In this document: positions 23,243-30,811 of the stretch, in pieces
Layout of the letters: every line of letters begins with the position of its first letter
How positions within the stretch are numbered: the stretch's first letter is position 1
Source: Planctomycetaceae bacterium
GTDB lineage: Bacteria; Planctomycetota; Planctomycetia; Pirellulales; Thermoguttaceae
Assembly (NCBI GenBank): GCA_009778035.1
Contig: WRKP01000025.1
Location: forward strand, 1 to 36,339
DNA length: 36,339 nucleotides
Direction: 5' to 3'
Notes under the pieces: generated by a model
The model's input: the letters and a program-made list of their open reading frames with translations, nothing else
What the model was told of the DNA's origin: nothing
Databases searched by the model: none
Program-made: the position numbers and the translations under genes

Positions 23243-24382
23243 ATGTGCAATATCTTCAAATGCACCGTCGCGGCCGCCCTGCTCGTCAGCATGACCGCAG
23301 TATGCGTTACCCCAGCACTCTGCCAGGAACAATCCATCAGTCCCGAAAAGGCTATGATGATGGGCTTCGTCGAAAACTATTTCCACCACAACGCCCGTGA
23401 CATTACCATGCGGAAGCCGCTCGAATGGGGTGATGTGCAGACCGATGAAGAAGGCAATCGCACCATTCGCTACAAGTTTGAAGCCCTTATTTGGGACAGG
23501 GAAAGAATCCTTTTCAATATGGATATGACATTCGACAAGGATAATCATTTTCGCAATATTCGTCATATGGCAGGTTTTCCGCGACCGGTACAAGCAGATC
23601 CGCCGGACGTAACAACTCTCGAAGGCGTGCAAAAATTGGTCGAAAAATTTTTCTCCCAAAACTTCTTCGATATAACAGCCCGCCAGACCGTCAGTTGGGG
23701 CGAACTCGAAAAACATGACGATGGCAGCGTTTCGCTCGTCTATCGTTATATCGCAACCACTCACAACAGTATAGTCAGACGCGACGAACGGCGGTTTACG
23801 TTCGATAAAGACGGCAATGTCAAATCCTGGGAACGCACTGAAGGTTTTCCGCAACCGGTAGGGAATACCGCCGAAGCCGTAACCTCGTTGGAAGGGTTTC
23901 TCAATATCGAAGGTTTGAAACGTTATCCGGTCAACAAACGGATTGCGGATTTTCCTGCCGACAAGATTGACCTCAGTAGTCCGGAAGCGTCTTATGCCAC
24001 GCAAAAGAATCTCATTATATCCAACCGTGCAGACAAATTTGAGCAACTGTCGAACATGACCCGAGGACGGCCGCAAGTTCCAGAACGGGAACGCCGGGGT
24101 ATGTCGCAAGAAGTTTCGGAAGAATGGGCTAAAACCTATCGGGAGCAGTTTGACGTGTTCGAGGTGTTTGTTGTGGAAGATAAGTATGCTTTCGTGTTTG
24201 GTTTGCGGCATTTTGACATGCTTTATGACGGCAATTTCTTTGTAAAAGAGGGAGATGAATGGCTCAATACGGGCAATGATCAGACGCTAAAAGTGGAAGA
24301 GATGGCGGAAAATGTCCAGCAAGTGTTGTACCGACATGCACAGGATGCGAGGGCTGCTGCCAGTGCAAGCAACCCAATATGA
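23243..24382 (+). CDS. Exported protein with two tandem copies of an unknown domain
   Basis: The 379-residue product begins MCNIFKCTVAAALLVSMTAV with cleavage likely after PALC or CQEQ. Two segments of about 75 residues are related. Segment one, about 40-115, has ENYFHHNARDITMRKPLEWGD, then FNMDMTFDKDNHFRNIRHM and AGFPRPV. Segment two, about 132-207, has EKFFSQNFFDITARQTVSWGE, then RRFTFDKDGNVKSWERTEGF and PQPV. Each ends in a Phe-Pro-x-Pro-Val motif after an Asp-Lys-Asp/Asp-Gly-Asn turn, so I infer an internal duplication. The rest is a charged region (RGRPQVPERERRGMSQEVSE) and a C-terminal beta-rich segment (FDVFEVFVVEDKYAFVFGLR, YDGNFFVKEGDEWLNTG). I do not recognise the family; the fold may be NTF2-like or DUF3887-like, which is a guess. 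It has its own promoter and stands alone. Confidence 0.7.
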   Translation: MCNIFKCTVAAALLVSMTAVCVTPALCQEQSISPEKAMMMGFVENYFHHNARDITMRKPLEWGDVQTDEEGNRTIRYKFEALIWDRERILFNMDMTFDKDNHFRNIRHMAGFPRPVQADPPDVTTLEGVQKLVEKFFSQNFFDITARQTVSWGELEKHDDGSVSLVYRYIATTHNSIVRRDERRFTFDKDGNVKSWERTEGFPQPVGNTAEAVTSLEGFLNIEGLKRYPVNKRIADFPADKIDLSSPEASYATQKNLIISNRADKFEQLSNMTRGRPQVPERERRGMSQEVSEEWAKTYREQFDVFEVFVVEDKYAFVFGLRHFDMLYDGNFFVKEGDEWLNTGNDQTLKVEEMAENVQQVLYRHAQDARAAASASNPI

Positions 24383-24565
24383 GTTGCCAAATGATGGGCC
24401 GTTTCCTGCAATATCCTGCATCCCAACAGTTTGCGGAATCGGATTTCCAAAATACGGCGAGAAACACACGTAATTTCAACCTCTTTGGATGTGTGAAATT
24501 GCTTCAACATTTGGTGCGATTTTTTATTTTGGCGATTTAGAAATGCCTGTTTTTATCGCACGCGA

Positions 24566-24593
24566 TTGATTGCCTTGCCGTTTATGGTATACT
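24566..24593 (+). promoter_or_regulatory. Promoter of the first Tat TIM-barrel gene
   Basis: TTGATT at 24566-24571, 16-base spacer, TATACT at 24588-24593, 30 bases before ATG 24624. No other feature is supported in the 241-base gap 24383-24623. Confidence 0.6.
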
Positions 24594-24623
24594 ACCGCGA
24601 TACCCTCTAACCCTCTTTTTCCA

Positions 24624-25616
24624 ATGACAACACTTTCCCGACGACATTTTTTGGGTGCCGCCGCAGCCGCTTCCGCCGGCCTCTACGCCACACTCCAAAC
24701 ACAACCCCTACAAGCACAATCTCCCAATAGGCCGCCATTCCCCTCCGAACTCTACAAAGCCCGAATCACCGCAGTTCCAACCGACGAAATCTGCGAAGCC
24801 TGGAAAAAAGCCGGCTTCGAGGGCATGGAAGTAACAAAATGGGATCCCACCATCGAAGAAGCACGGGCCAGCCGAGCAATCGCCGAAAAACACGGTATTA
24901 GCATCCATTCCGTGATGCGGGGTTGGACGAATTTTAACCAGCCAAACAACTTCAATGCCGACGTTGAATCCGTCAAAACTGCCCTGCGGGCTGCCGCAGC
25001 CTACGGTGCCGACGCCATTCTGCTCGTCCCAGCCCGAATCAGCGGTATGAGTATGCCGGAACCCTGGAATTTCGAAATTGATTTCGACCCCAAAACGCTC
25101 CAAATCAAAACCGTTGCCGAAGGAGATAACGCTCCCTATGCCGATTACATTGCCGCCCATAATATCGCAACCGATGCGTCCATTCGGGCTATCGAATCGC
25201 TGATTCCGACTGCCGCTCGAGAAGGCGTGCGGATTTGCATCGAAAATGTTTGGAACAATCTTTGGAGTACGCCGAAGTTTTTTGCGGCATTCTGCAAGTA
25301 TTTCGACAATCCTTGGGTCGGCTGTTATTTCGACCTCGGCAACCATACGCGGTATGCCCGATGCGAAGAATGGATTAAGGAACTCGGACACAGCATTGTC
25401 AAATTGCACATCAAGGGCTTCAATGTTACGGAAGTTCGCGGTCGCCTTGGCGGCGGGCCCGGCGATTGGGCGAGGATTGATAGGGCATCCATTGACTGGG
25501 TATCCGTCCGTAAACTTTTGGCCGAAAAACGGTATAATGGTTGGCTGACCATCGAGGAAGGCGGTGCCACCGACGAGGAGTACAGTGCAATGCTCGATAA
25601 AATTATCGCGATGTAG
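24624..25616 (+). CDS. Tat-exported sugar phosphate isomerase/epimerase-like protein
   Basis: The 330-residue protein begins MTTLSRRHFLGAAAAASAGL, a twin-arginine signal (SRRHFLG) ending near LQAQ. The body is a xylose-isomerase-like TIM barrel (AP_endonuc_2 family), with EICEAWKKAGFEGMEVTKWD, RAIAEKHGISIHSVMRGWTN, AAYGADAILLVPARISG, and the likely metal ligands Glu in ICIENVWNN, Asp in CYFDLGNH, His in KLHIKGFN and Glu in LTIEEGG. In planctomycetes such secreted proteins are common and are thought to isomerise or epimerise sugars, or derivatives of them, in the periplasm. The substrate is unknown. ATG 24624 was chosen as the start of the Tat signal. A membrane-protein gene follows, then a second Tat TIM barrel at 26933-27913. 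Confidence 0.85.
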   Translation: MTTLSRRHFLGAAAAASAGLYATLQTQPLQAQSPNRPPFPSELYKARITAVPTDEICEAWKKAGFEGMEVTKWDPTIEEARASRAIAEKHGISIHSVMRGWTNFNQPNNFNADVESVKTALRAAAAYGADAILLVPARISGMSMPEPWNFEIDFDPKTLQIKTVAEGDNAPYADYIAAHNIATDASIRAIESLIPTAAREGVRICIENVWNNLWSTPKFFAAFCKYFDNPWVGCYFDLGNHTRYARCEEWIKELGHSIVKLHIKGFNVTEVRGRLGGGPGDWARIDRASIDWVSVRKLLAEKRYNGWLTIEEGGATDEEYSAMLDKIIAM

Positions 25617-25628
25617 GGGGAAAGAAGA

Positions 25629-25705
25629 CAGGAGTCAGGAGACAGAAGTCAGGAGTTAGGAGTCGGATACACAAGTTCTAACTCCTGACTCCTAACTCCT
25701 GACTC
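25629..25705. repeat. Heptanucleotide tandem repeats forming a hairpin
   Basis: Five 7-base units of the type CAGGAGT run from 25629 to 25663 (CAGGAGT, CAGGAGA, CAGAAGT, CAGGAGT, TAGGAGT). After a 14-base loop come four complementary units from 25678 to 25705 (CTAACTC, CTGACTC, CTAACTC, CTGACTC). The structure ends four bases before ATG 25710. It resembles short tandemly repeated repetitive sequences of other bacteria. A relative is at 9925-9991. Confidence 0.8.
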
Positions 25706-25709
25706 CTTA

Positions 25710-26804
25710 ATGCTAAAAATGAAAGACATAGGCGAGGGAACCATTCGGCGAATTGATTGGACGGAATTGACGCCCGTCGTGCTCCTGCTGCGCGTGTTCA
25801 ACATCGCCCTCGGAATCCGCGTCCTGCTGCTTGCCCTCATCGGACTCAAATTGACGGTATTCCTCAATTTCCTAGCGGGAATCTCCTTTCTCGATACGGA
25901 ATTGGCCGAACAAATCCGACAGGGCCGACCGCAGTATTATATCAACTTTCCCGTCGACCAACTCTACTCCGGTGCGCTGAGCCTTTATTCCAACGTGTTG
26001 GATACCCCTTTGTCGCCGAGGGAAAATCCCAAAATGTTCTTTTGGTATCCCGGCGTCGTGCTGATTTGGGTGATTTTCGGCGGGATGATTTGCCGAATCG
26101 TTTCCGTTCGGCTAACGATAGACGAATCCGAATCGTTCGGCAACCTGTTTCGCTTTTTGCGAAAACGGGGAATCAGTTTTATCTCCGCACCGCTTCTCGT
26201 CCTGCTCGGTATTTTATGCTGTTTTCTGCCGGTTAAAATTGCCGGCTGGCTGTTGGCGATTCCTTTTTTGAATTATGTCGTTGCGATTTTGTTTCCGATT
26301 CCCTTTGCGTTTACGTGCTTGACCGTTTTCCTTGCGTTAGTTTTGGCGGTCGGATTTATGCTGCTTTTTGCGGCGGTCAGTACGGACGGCTCCGATGGAT
26401 TCGATGCGATTAGCCGAATGTTTTCATACGTTTGCCAACGGCCACTGCATTATGTTGTTTATTGGCTGTGTTGTTATGCTCTTGGTTGGTTGGGATTTCT
26501 GTTGATTCAGTTTCCTGTTTATTTTGCGATGGAATTATGTTGGCAGACGGTGCCTGCTGATTATGAGTTGTTTATCATATTTTGGGCGACTTTGTTTGCA
26601 TTGATTCCGCTTGCATTTTGGTTTGCGTGGTTTTGGACGAGCAGTGTGGCGATTTATTTATTACTTCGTCGGAGTGTGGATGCAACGCCGTTGAGTGAGG
26701 TGTATCGTGTTGCGGAGTTGCAGGTTCGGACATTACCGACGATTAAGCCGGACGGCCGCGGCGCCCCGGAGATTGTATCGAGCGATCCGGCCCGGAGTAC
26801 GTGA
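25710..26804 (+). CDS. Polytopic membrane protein of unknown function
   Basis: A 364-residue integral membrane protein. It has a short cytoplasmic start (MLKMKDIGEGTIRRIDWTEL) and about six hydrophobic segments: residues of about 23-60 (VVLLLRVFNIALGIRVLLLA), 108-130 (FFWYPGVVLIWVIFGGMICR), 155-185 (ISAPLLVLLGILCCFLPVK), 190-225 (FPIPFAFTCLTVFLALVLAV), 245-275 (LHYVVYWLCCYALGWLGFLL) and 285-315 (ELFIIFWATLFALIPLAFWF). The tail ends TIKPDGRGAPEIVSSDPARS. The large number of Phe, Trp and Leu codons shifts base use towards T in the last third. I do not recognise the family. The start lacks a Shine-Dalgarno sequence and directly follows the heptamer hairpin; ATG 25719 is an alternative. It may be co-transcribed with the Tat TIM-barrel gene 93 bases upstream. 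Confidence 0.72.
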   Translation: MLKMKDIGEGTIRRIDWTELTPVVLLLRVFNIALGIRVLLLALIGLKLTVFLNFLAGISFLDTELAEQIRQGRPQYYINFPVDQLYSGALSLYSNVLDTPLSPRENPKMFFWYPGVVLIWVIFGGMICRIVSVRLTIDESESFGNLFRFLRKRGISFISAPLLVLLGILCCFLPVKIAGWLLAIPFLNYVVAILFPIPFAFTCLTVFLALVLAVGFMLLFAAVSTDGSDGFDAISRMFSYVCQRPLHYVVYWLCCYALGWLGFLLIQFPVYFAMELCWQTVPADYELFIIFWATLFALIPLAFWFAWFWTSSVAIYLLLRRSVDATPLSEVYRVAELQVRTLPTIKPDGRGAPEIVSSDPARST

Positions 26805-26863
26805 TATTACATATGGGACGACGCCCTCGGCTCGTGCTCGCATAGGCTCTCACACTCGCGGCA

Positions 26864-26892
26864 TTGACTTTTCCCTGTCTATCCGGTATATT
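26864..26892 (+). promoter_or_regulatory. Sigma70-type promoter of the second Tat TIM-barrel gene
   Basis: TTGACT at 26864-26869, 17-base spacer, TATATT at 26887-26892, 40 bases before ATG 26933. Confidence 0.75.
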
Positions 26893-26932
26893 CAGCACAT
26901 CCAGACCGTCATCAAAAACAACGTCGCCAGCA

Positions 26933-27913
26933 ATGTATACCAACCTTTCCCGACGCTCCTTTTTGGCAGCATCCGCTGCCGTACTCGGTTCCACCGCACT
27001 CGCCGCGGAATATGCCAATTCGCAACCTGCCAATCCGCAACCTGCCGCTTATGATCCATCATCCGGTGCGAGAACAGGCAATCCAATTGCCGTTTCGACC
27101 TATTCGTTTTGGCAATTCTCCCCAACACGCACGCCCATCGACCAATGTATCGAAATTGCCGCCAAAATGGGATTCGACGCCCTCGAAATCCTCGAACGGC
27201 AATTCACCCAGGAAGAACTCGATAATGCCTACCTGCTAAAATTAAAACGCCAAGCCTTACAGGCCGGACTCGCCCTGTGCGGAATGTCAACCCATCAGGC
27301 ATTTATGCGGCCCGACCCGGAATTCCGGCAGGGACACGTCGATGCAACCATCCGCAGCATTGAATTGGCCTATAAATTGGGAATTCCGATCATTCGGGTC
27401 AATACGGGAACGTGGGGGACGACACGCAACTTTTTCGGCAACTTGATGGAGAACCGCGGTATGGAACCGCCCATCGAAGGATATACCGAGGAAGATGCTT
27501 TCGGCTGGGCAATCGAAGCATTTGAAAAGATTTTGCCGACGGCGGAAAAATGCGGCGTGATCGTCGGACTCGAAAACCATTGGGGACTGGCCCGAACGCC
27601 CGAAGGATTGTTGCGGATTGTCAATGCGATTGATTCGCCCTGGTTTCAGGCTTGGCTCGATACGGGCAACTTTTTGGAAGACCCTTACGATCGGCTGGAG
27701 CAGGTAATGCCGCAGACCGTTTTTATGCATGCCAAGACGTATTATGGCGGCGGGCTCTTTTACACGCTCGACTTGGATTATGACCGCATTGGAGCGATAT
27801 TGCGGAAGTTCGATTACCGGGGCTACGTTTCGCTGGAATACGAAGGCCGGGAGCCGTTTGAAACCGGCGTGCCGAAGAGCCTGGCAATGCTCCGCCGAAC
27901 GATGGTGTTTTAG
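26933..27913 (+). CDS. Tat-exported sugar phosphate isomerase/epimerase-like protein (second)
   Basis: A 326-residue protein starting MYTNLSRRSFLAASAAVLGS, a twin-arginine signal (SRRSFLA). The TIM-barrel core shows ISVSTYSF-like IAVSTYSFWQFSPTRTP, IAAKMGFDALEILERQF, LKLKRQALQAGLALCGMSTH, SIELAYKLGIPIIRVNTGTW, IVGLENHWGLART (Glu), FQAWLDTGNFLEDPYD (Asp), QTVFMHAKTYYG (His) and YVSLEYEGREP (Glu). These four ligands match the metal site of the xylose-isomerase-like/AP endonuclease 2 superfamily. It is only distantly similar to the protein at 24624-25616, so the pair is not a recent duplication. The start was chosen at the Tat signal and agrees with the promoter at 26864. The substrate is unknown. 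A 78-bp repeat element follows 18 bases after the stop codon. Confidence 0.85.
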   Translation: MYTNLSRRSFLAASAAVLGSTALAAEYANSQPANPQPAAYDPSSGARTGNPIAVSTYSFWQFSPTRTPIDQCIEIAAKMGFDALEILERQFTQEELDNAYLLKLKRQALQAGLALCGMSTHQAFMRPDPEFRQGHVDATIRSIELAYKLGIPIIRVNTGTWGTTRNFFGNLMENRGMEPPIEGYTEEDAFGWAIEAFEKILPTAEKCGVIVGLENHWGLARTPEGLLRIVNAIDSPWFQAWLDTGNFLEDPYDRLEQVMPQTVFMHAKTYYGGGLFYTLDLDYDRIGAILRKFDYRGYVSLEYEGREPFETGVPKSLAMLRRTMVF

Positions 27914-27931
27914 AGCGGAACTGTCCCTCCT

Positions 27932-28009
27932 GTCATTCCGGCGAAAGCCGGAACCCAGAAGAACTGGCATCACACGCAATGTCTGGATTCCGGCTTTCGC
28001 CGGAATGAC
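27932..28009 (+). repeat. 78-bp REPIN-like element, copy B
   Basis: It starts GTCATTCCGGCGAAAGCCGG and ends GGCTTTCGCCGGAATGAC. It has the same length and middle as copy A (with CACGCAATGTCTGGAT). The loop-side bases differ between copies, while the palindromic stems GCCGG/CCGGC are kept. A partial repeat of GGAATGACGATGTG follows to about 28038. Confidence 0.8.
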
Positions 28010-28082
28010 GATGTGGTGCGTGACGGAATGACGATGTGCGAGCCTGATGACGGGTGCGTGCCAGGTGCGAGGCCAGGCCATC

Positions 28083-28994
28083 TCACCGTGCACCGCGGAC
28101 GCTCATTTCGATGGCGTAAAGTCCCCGACGGGCAGTGATAAACAGCGTTTGGAAGTCCTTGCCGCCGAAACTCACATTCGCCGGATGTTCGGGCGGCTTA
28201 ATCCGCTGGACTTCCTCGCCCGCTGGACTGTAAATCACGACGTCAGATCGGCCCATATCCGTCAGATATACATTGCCCCGTTCGTCAATCGTCATCCCAT
28301 CGACCGCGACCGGTGCAAACGGATGCTTGTTCGCAAGCGTTCCGTCCGGCTGGATGTCATACCGATAAACCATCCCGCCGTTGATGTCCGCAACGTACAG
28401 CAATTTTCCGTCCGGCGTGCCGATGATACCGTTCGGCTTCACGAAATCGCCGCGTTCCCCGCTGACCTCAATCACGCGGATTACGTTGCTGCGGTCGGGC
28501 AGGATGTAATAAACATGCTCACCGCCCTGAACGACGTGAAAACTGTTGCCGTACACGGGATCGGTAAAATAGATACCGCCTTGAGGGTCAATCCAAAGGT
28601 CGTTCGGCTTGTTGAAATGTCGTGTCCCGAACTTGTTGGCGATGACCGTCCGTTTCCCGTCGGGTGTGTACATCACGACGCTGCCCGTCCCGCCTTCGCA
28701 AGCGTACAGGTTATCGTTCTTGTCGAAATACATCCCGTTGGCGTGAGCGGATGCGTCGATGAAAACGGAGACTTTGTTTTCGGTAATGCACCAGCGGTGT
28801 ATTTTGCTGCTTTGTTCATCGACGAAATAGACATCGCCTTTGGAGTTGGCGGTGGGGCCTTCGGTAAAGACAAAACCGTCGGCCAATTTGACGATTTCGG
28901 CACCGGGTGCGGTGAGCGGCTGTGCCGAAGCGGTGTGTGATGCAATGCCGAGGCACAGGAGCACGGACAGAAACAAAAGGAAGTTTCGTTGCAT
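28083..28994 (-). CDS. Exported SMP-30/gluconolactonase-family protein
   Basis: A 303-residue protein with signal peptide MQRNFLLFLSVLLCLGIASH ending near ASAQP. The body is a six-bladed beta-propeller of the SMP-30/gluconolactonase/LRE family, with FVFTEGPTANSKGDVYFVDE (the Glu ligand in FTEGP), IDASAHANGMYFDKNDNLYA, GTRHFNKPNDLWIDPQGGIY (the Asn ligand in KPND), GDFVKPNGIIGTPDGKLLYV and DGMTIDERGNVYLTDMG. Members hydrolyse lactones such as gluconolactone with one divalent metal; here it would act outside the cytoplasm. Together with the two Tat TIM barrels on the other strand it suggests a sugar-acid or polyol-oxidising function in this region, which is inference. Its promoter is at 29030-29058. 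Confidence 0.9.
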   Translation of the reverse strand: MQRNFLLFLSVLLCLGIASHTASAQPLTAPGAEIVKLADGFVFTEGPTANSKGDVYFVDEQSSKIHRWCITENKVSVFIDASAHANGMYFDKNDNLYACEGGTGSVVMYTPDGKRTVIANKFGTRHFNKPNDLWIDPQGGIYFTDPVYGNSFHVVQGGEHVYYILPDRSNVIRVIEVSGERGDFVKPNGIIGTPDGKLLYVADINGGMVYRYDIQPDGTLANKHPFAPVAVDGMTIDERGNVYLTDMGRSDVVIYSPAGEEVQRIKPPEHPANVSFGGKDFQTLFITARRGLYAIEMSVRGAR

Positions 28995-29029
28995 AGATTT
29001 GAAAGGGTTCGCGTTAAGGGTTGTGTGCC

Positions 29030-29058
29030 ATTCTAGGCTATTTTATGGCAGTTGGCAA
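29030..29058 (-). promoter_or_regulatory. Sigma70-type promoter of the SMP-30 gene
   Basis: Minus strand: TTGCCA (29058-29053), 17-base spacer, TAGAAT (29035-29030), 35 bases before ATG 28994. Confidence 0.65.
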
Positions 29059-29092
29059 CTCTACCTCGCGAACCGGCACGCCGCACTCGCGA

Positions 29093-29126
29093 GCCCGAGC
29101 CGGGGGCGTGAGCCCCCGGCTCGGGC
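29093..29126. repeat. Perfect GC-rich palindrome of the GAGCCGGGGGC family
   Basis: GCCCGAGCCGGGGGC at 29093-29107 and its exact reverse complement at 29112-29126 surround a GTGA loop. It lies 22 bases past the stop of the RG-rich protein gene (minus strand). It probably blocks exonucleases or separates transcripts. Confidence 0.75.
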
Positions 29127-29147
29127 ACTCACGCGTCTTTCGCGACT

Positions 29148-30578
29148 CTAACGTCGGCCGCGTCCAGAATTCGGCTGCGCACGGTGCCGAGCAATGTTGC
29201 CCGATATGATGCCGCCAATCGCATCGTCCCAACTCGGCACGTCACCATGGAACGCCCGAACGCTTACTTCCGCTCCGTCCATCGCGTCCTGGTCGATTGC
29301 CGACACTTCTTCCCGTTCCGACCGGCGCGGTCGATCAGAATGCTGATGCCGCCCCCCCCGCGATGGCCCTCGGGACGCCCCACGCGGCGGAGGGCCGCCC
29401 CGCGATGACTGCAGTGCCGCATCCACTTCCGACCATTCTTCCTGCGGGGGAAGTTCTTCCGGGACCCGTTCTCGTTTGCGGTAATCATTACCAGCATACT
29501 CTTTGTTGGAATAAACATCGCCGTCATATCGGGCCCCCCGGCGGCCCCGGCCTCGGCCACGCGGCGCCGACGTGTCGTCATCCATCATCTCAAAATCGGA
29601 TTCCGGCAGGTCATTCACGACGGGTGTAGAACGGTATCGGGACCCTCGGCCACGCATCTCCGTGTCGCCGTGTGCACGATCAACGCGCTCGCGGGTGCCG
29701 TGTTCGTTCGGCAATCGTTCCTCGGTCTGCCGTTTTTCGTGCAACGGTTTTCGCCGACCGCGACCGCGTGAACGAAACTCGGATTCGCCTTCCTCTTCGA
29801 GGAAAGCATCGCGAGGTATCCCATCTCGATGTGCCGTATCTCTCGGCTTTGGGCCCCGGGATTCCACATCCCGGCGGGGCTGGTCGCCGATGAGGTTTTT
29901 GAGGGCACGGACTTCTTCCGATTCGGGAATTGGGTCATCGAACATCGACGAAACGACGCGTTTTGCCGGACGGCCCTCTCCCTGCTCTGTGCGTTTGCCG
30001 GAATCTCCGCCCGAGGCAATGGCTCCAATCTGCGACGCAACATCCGACCATACTCCCTGCTCCGGCGCATCGGAGCGTTTTGCAGAACCTTCATCCTGCC
30101 GAGTTGTTTGCCGTTCTTTGCGTTGCCGATCGGTCAACTCTTGCGAGACGGGCATTTGTTCCAGTTTGTTGTCGGTAAAGGTTTTACCGCCGAGGGAGGG
30201 CGATCGGACGCCTTCGATGACGGAATCGAGCGAAACTTCCGGGGCGGCTCCGAAAAAATTAATTTTCGGAAATCGGGAAAATATCGACTTTTTCTCCCTC
30301 GGCTTGTCGGCGGATTCGGCAGGTGTCCCGTTCCTGTCGGAGGAACGATGATTCTCCGTGGAGTCGAGCAAACCGGCTCCGAAGGCATCGGAATGATTCG
30401 ATTCGGGCAATGATTTTGCATTTTCAAATGTCGGCTCTTTTCCCGCAGTGCTGTCGTTTTGTGGAGCAGCATCTTGCGTATGATGATCCTGAAGGGGATT
30501 ATTTTTGTTTTCATCCTTGATTCCGAAGTCGGACAATAGTTGTCCCCAGTTATCGCCGTCCGTATTTTTATTTGTCAT
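29148..30578 (-). CDS. Arg/Gly-rich disordered protein with a conserved-looking C terminus
   Basis: A 476-residue, highly charged low-complexity protein. It opens with MTNKNTDGDNWGQLLSDFGI, has a short ordered patch near residue 95 (KKSIFSRFPKINFFGAAPEV), and from about residue 200 on is dense in RG, RGR and DR dipeptides (EFRSRGRGRRKPL, SAPRGRGRGRRGARYDGDV, SSRGGPPPRGASRGPSRGGR). The end is ordered again: VSVRAFHGDVPSWDDAIGGI followed by ISGNIARHRA and a RGRR tail. RGG/RG tracts bind RNA or DNA and promote condensate formation in other proteins; no catalytic domain is visible. It has no signal peptide, so it is cytoplasmic. A C-rich run of eight (29352-29359) falls in codons for RGG repeats. 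Its promoter is at 30611-30639. Confidence 0.78.
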   Translation of the reverse strand: MTNKNTDGDNWGQLLSDFGIKDENKNNPLQDHHTQDAAPQNDSTAGKEPTFENAKSLPESNHSDAFGAGLLDSTENHRSSDRNGTPAESADKPREKKSIFSRFPKINFFGAAPEVSLDSVIEGVRSPSLGGKTFTDNKLEQMPVSQELTDRQRKERQTTRQDEGSAKRSDAPEQGVWSDVASQIGAIASGGDSGKRTEQGEGRPAKRVVSSMFDDPIPESEEVRALKNLIGDQPRRDVESRGPKPRDTAHRDGIPRDAFLEEEGESEFRSRGRGRRKPLHEKRQTEERLPNEHGTRERVDRAHGDTEMRGRGSRYRSTPVVNDLPESDFEMMDDDTSAPRGRGRGRRGARYDGDVYSNKEYAGNDYRKRERVPEELPPQEEWSEVDAALQSSRGGPPPRGASRGPSRGGRHQHSDRPRRSEREEVSAIDQDAMDGAEVSVRAFHGDVPSWDDAIGGIISGNIARHRAQPNSGRGRR

Positions 30579-30610
30579 ATTTTATGTATTCCGCCGCAAC
30601 GTAATACGTC

Positions 30611-30639
30611 ATTCTATAACGAATGGGGCATCTCGTCAA
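30611..30639 (-). promoter_or_regulatory. Sigma70-type promoter of the RG-rich protein gene
   Basis: Minus strand: TTGACG (30639-30634), 17-base spacer, TAGAAT (30616-30611), 32 bases before ATG 30578. Confidence 0.7.
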
Positions 30640-30685
30640 GACGATTGGCAAGAGGGAATTCCAAATCGGTCAGGTCTCGCGTTTC

Positions 30686-30763
30686 GTCATTCCGGCGCAC
30701 GCCGGAATCCAGCCACGCGACGTGCATACCACTTCCCTGGTTCCCGGCTTGCGCCGGAATGAC
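30686..30763 (-). repeat. 78-bp REPIN-like element, copy C (reversed)
   Basis: It has the same length and ends as copies A and B, but the middle runs in the opposite direction (minus strand reads GTGGCTGGATTCC near its second end). Eight G follow the element after AGA, at 30767-30774. Confidence 0.78.
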
Positions 30764-30811
30764 AGAGGGGGGGGATGACGGAGGGGCGTCCAACCCTATT
30801 CTGAATACGCT

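Noticed and set aside
29352-30774. Eight-base C run (29352-29359) and eight-base G run (30767-30774) as further contingency tracts
   Set aside because: The first encodes ordinary RGG codons in the RG-rich protein and the second is intergenic beside a repeat; neither has the conserved cassette flanks.
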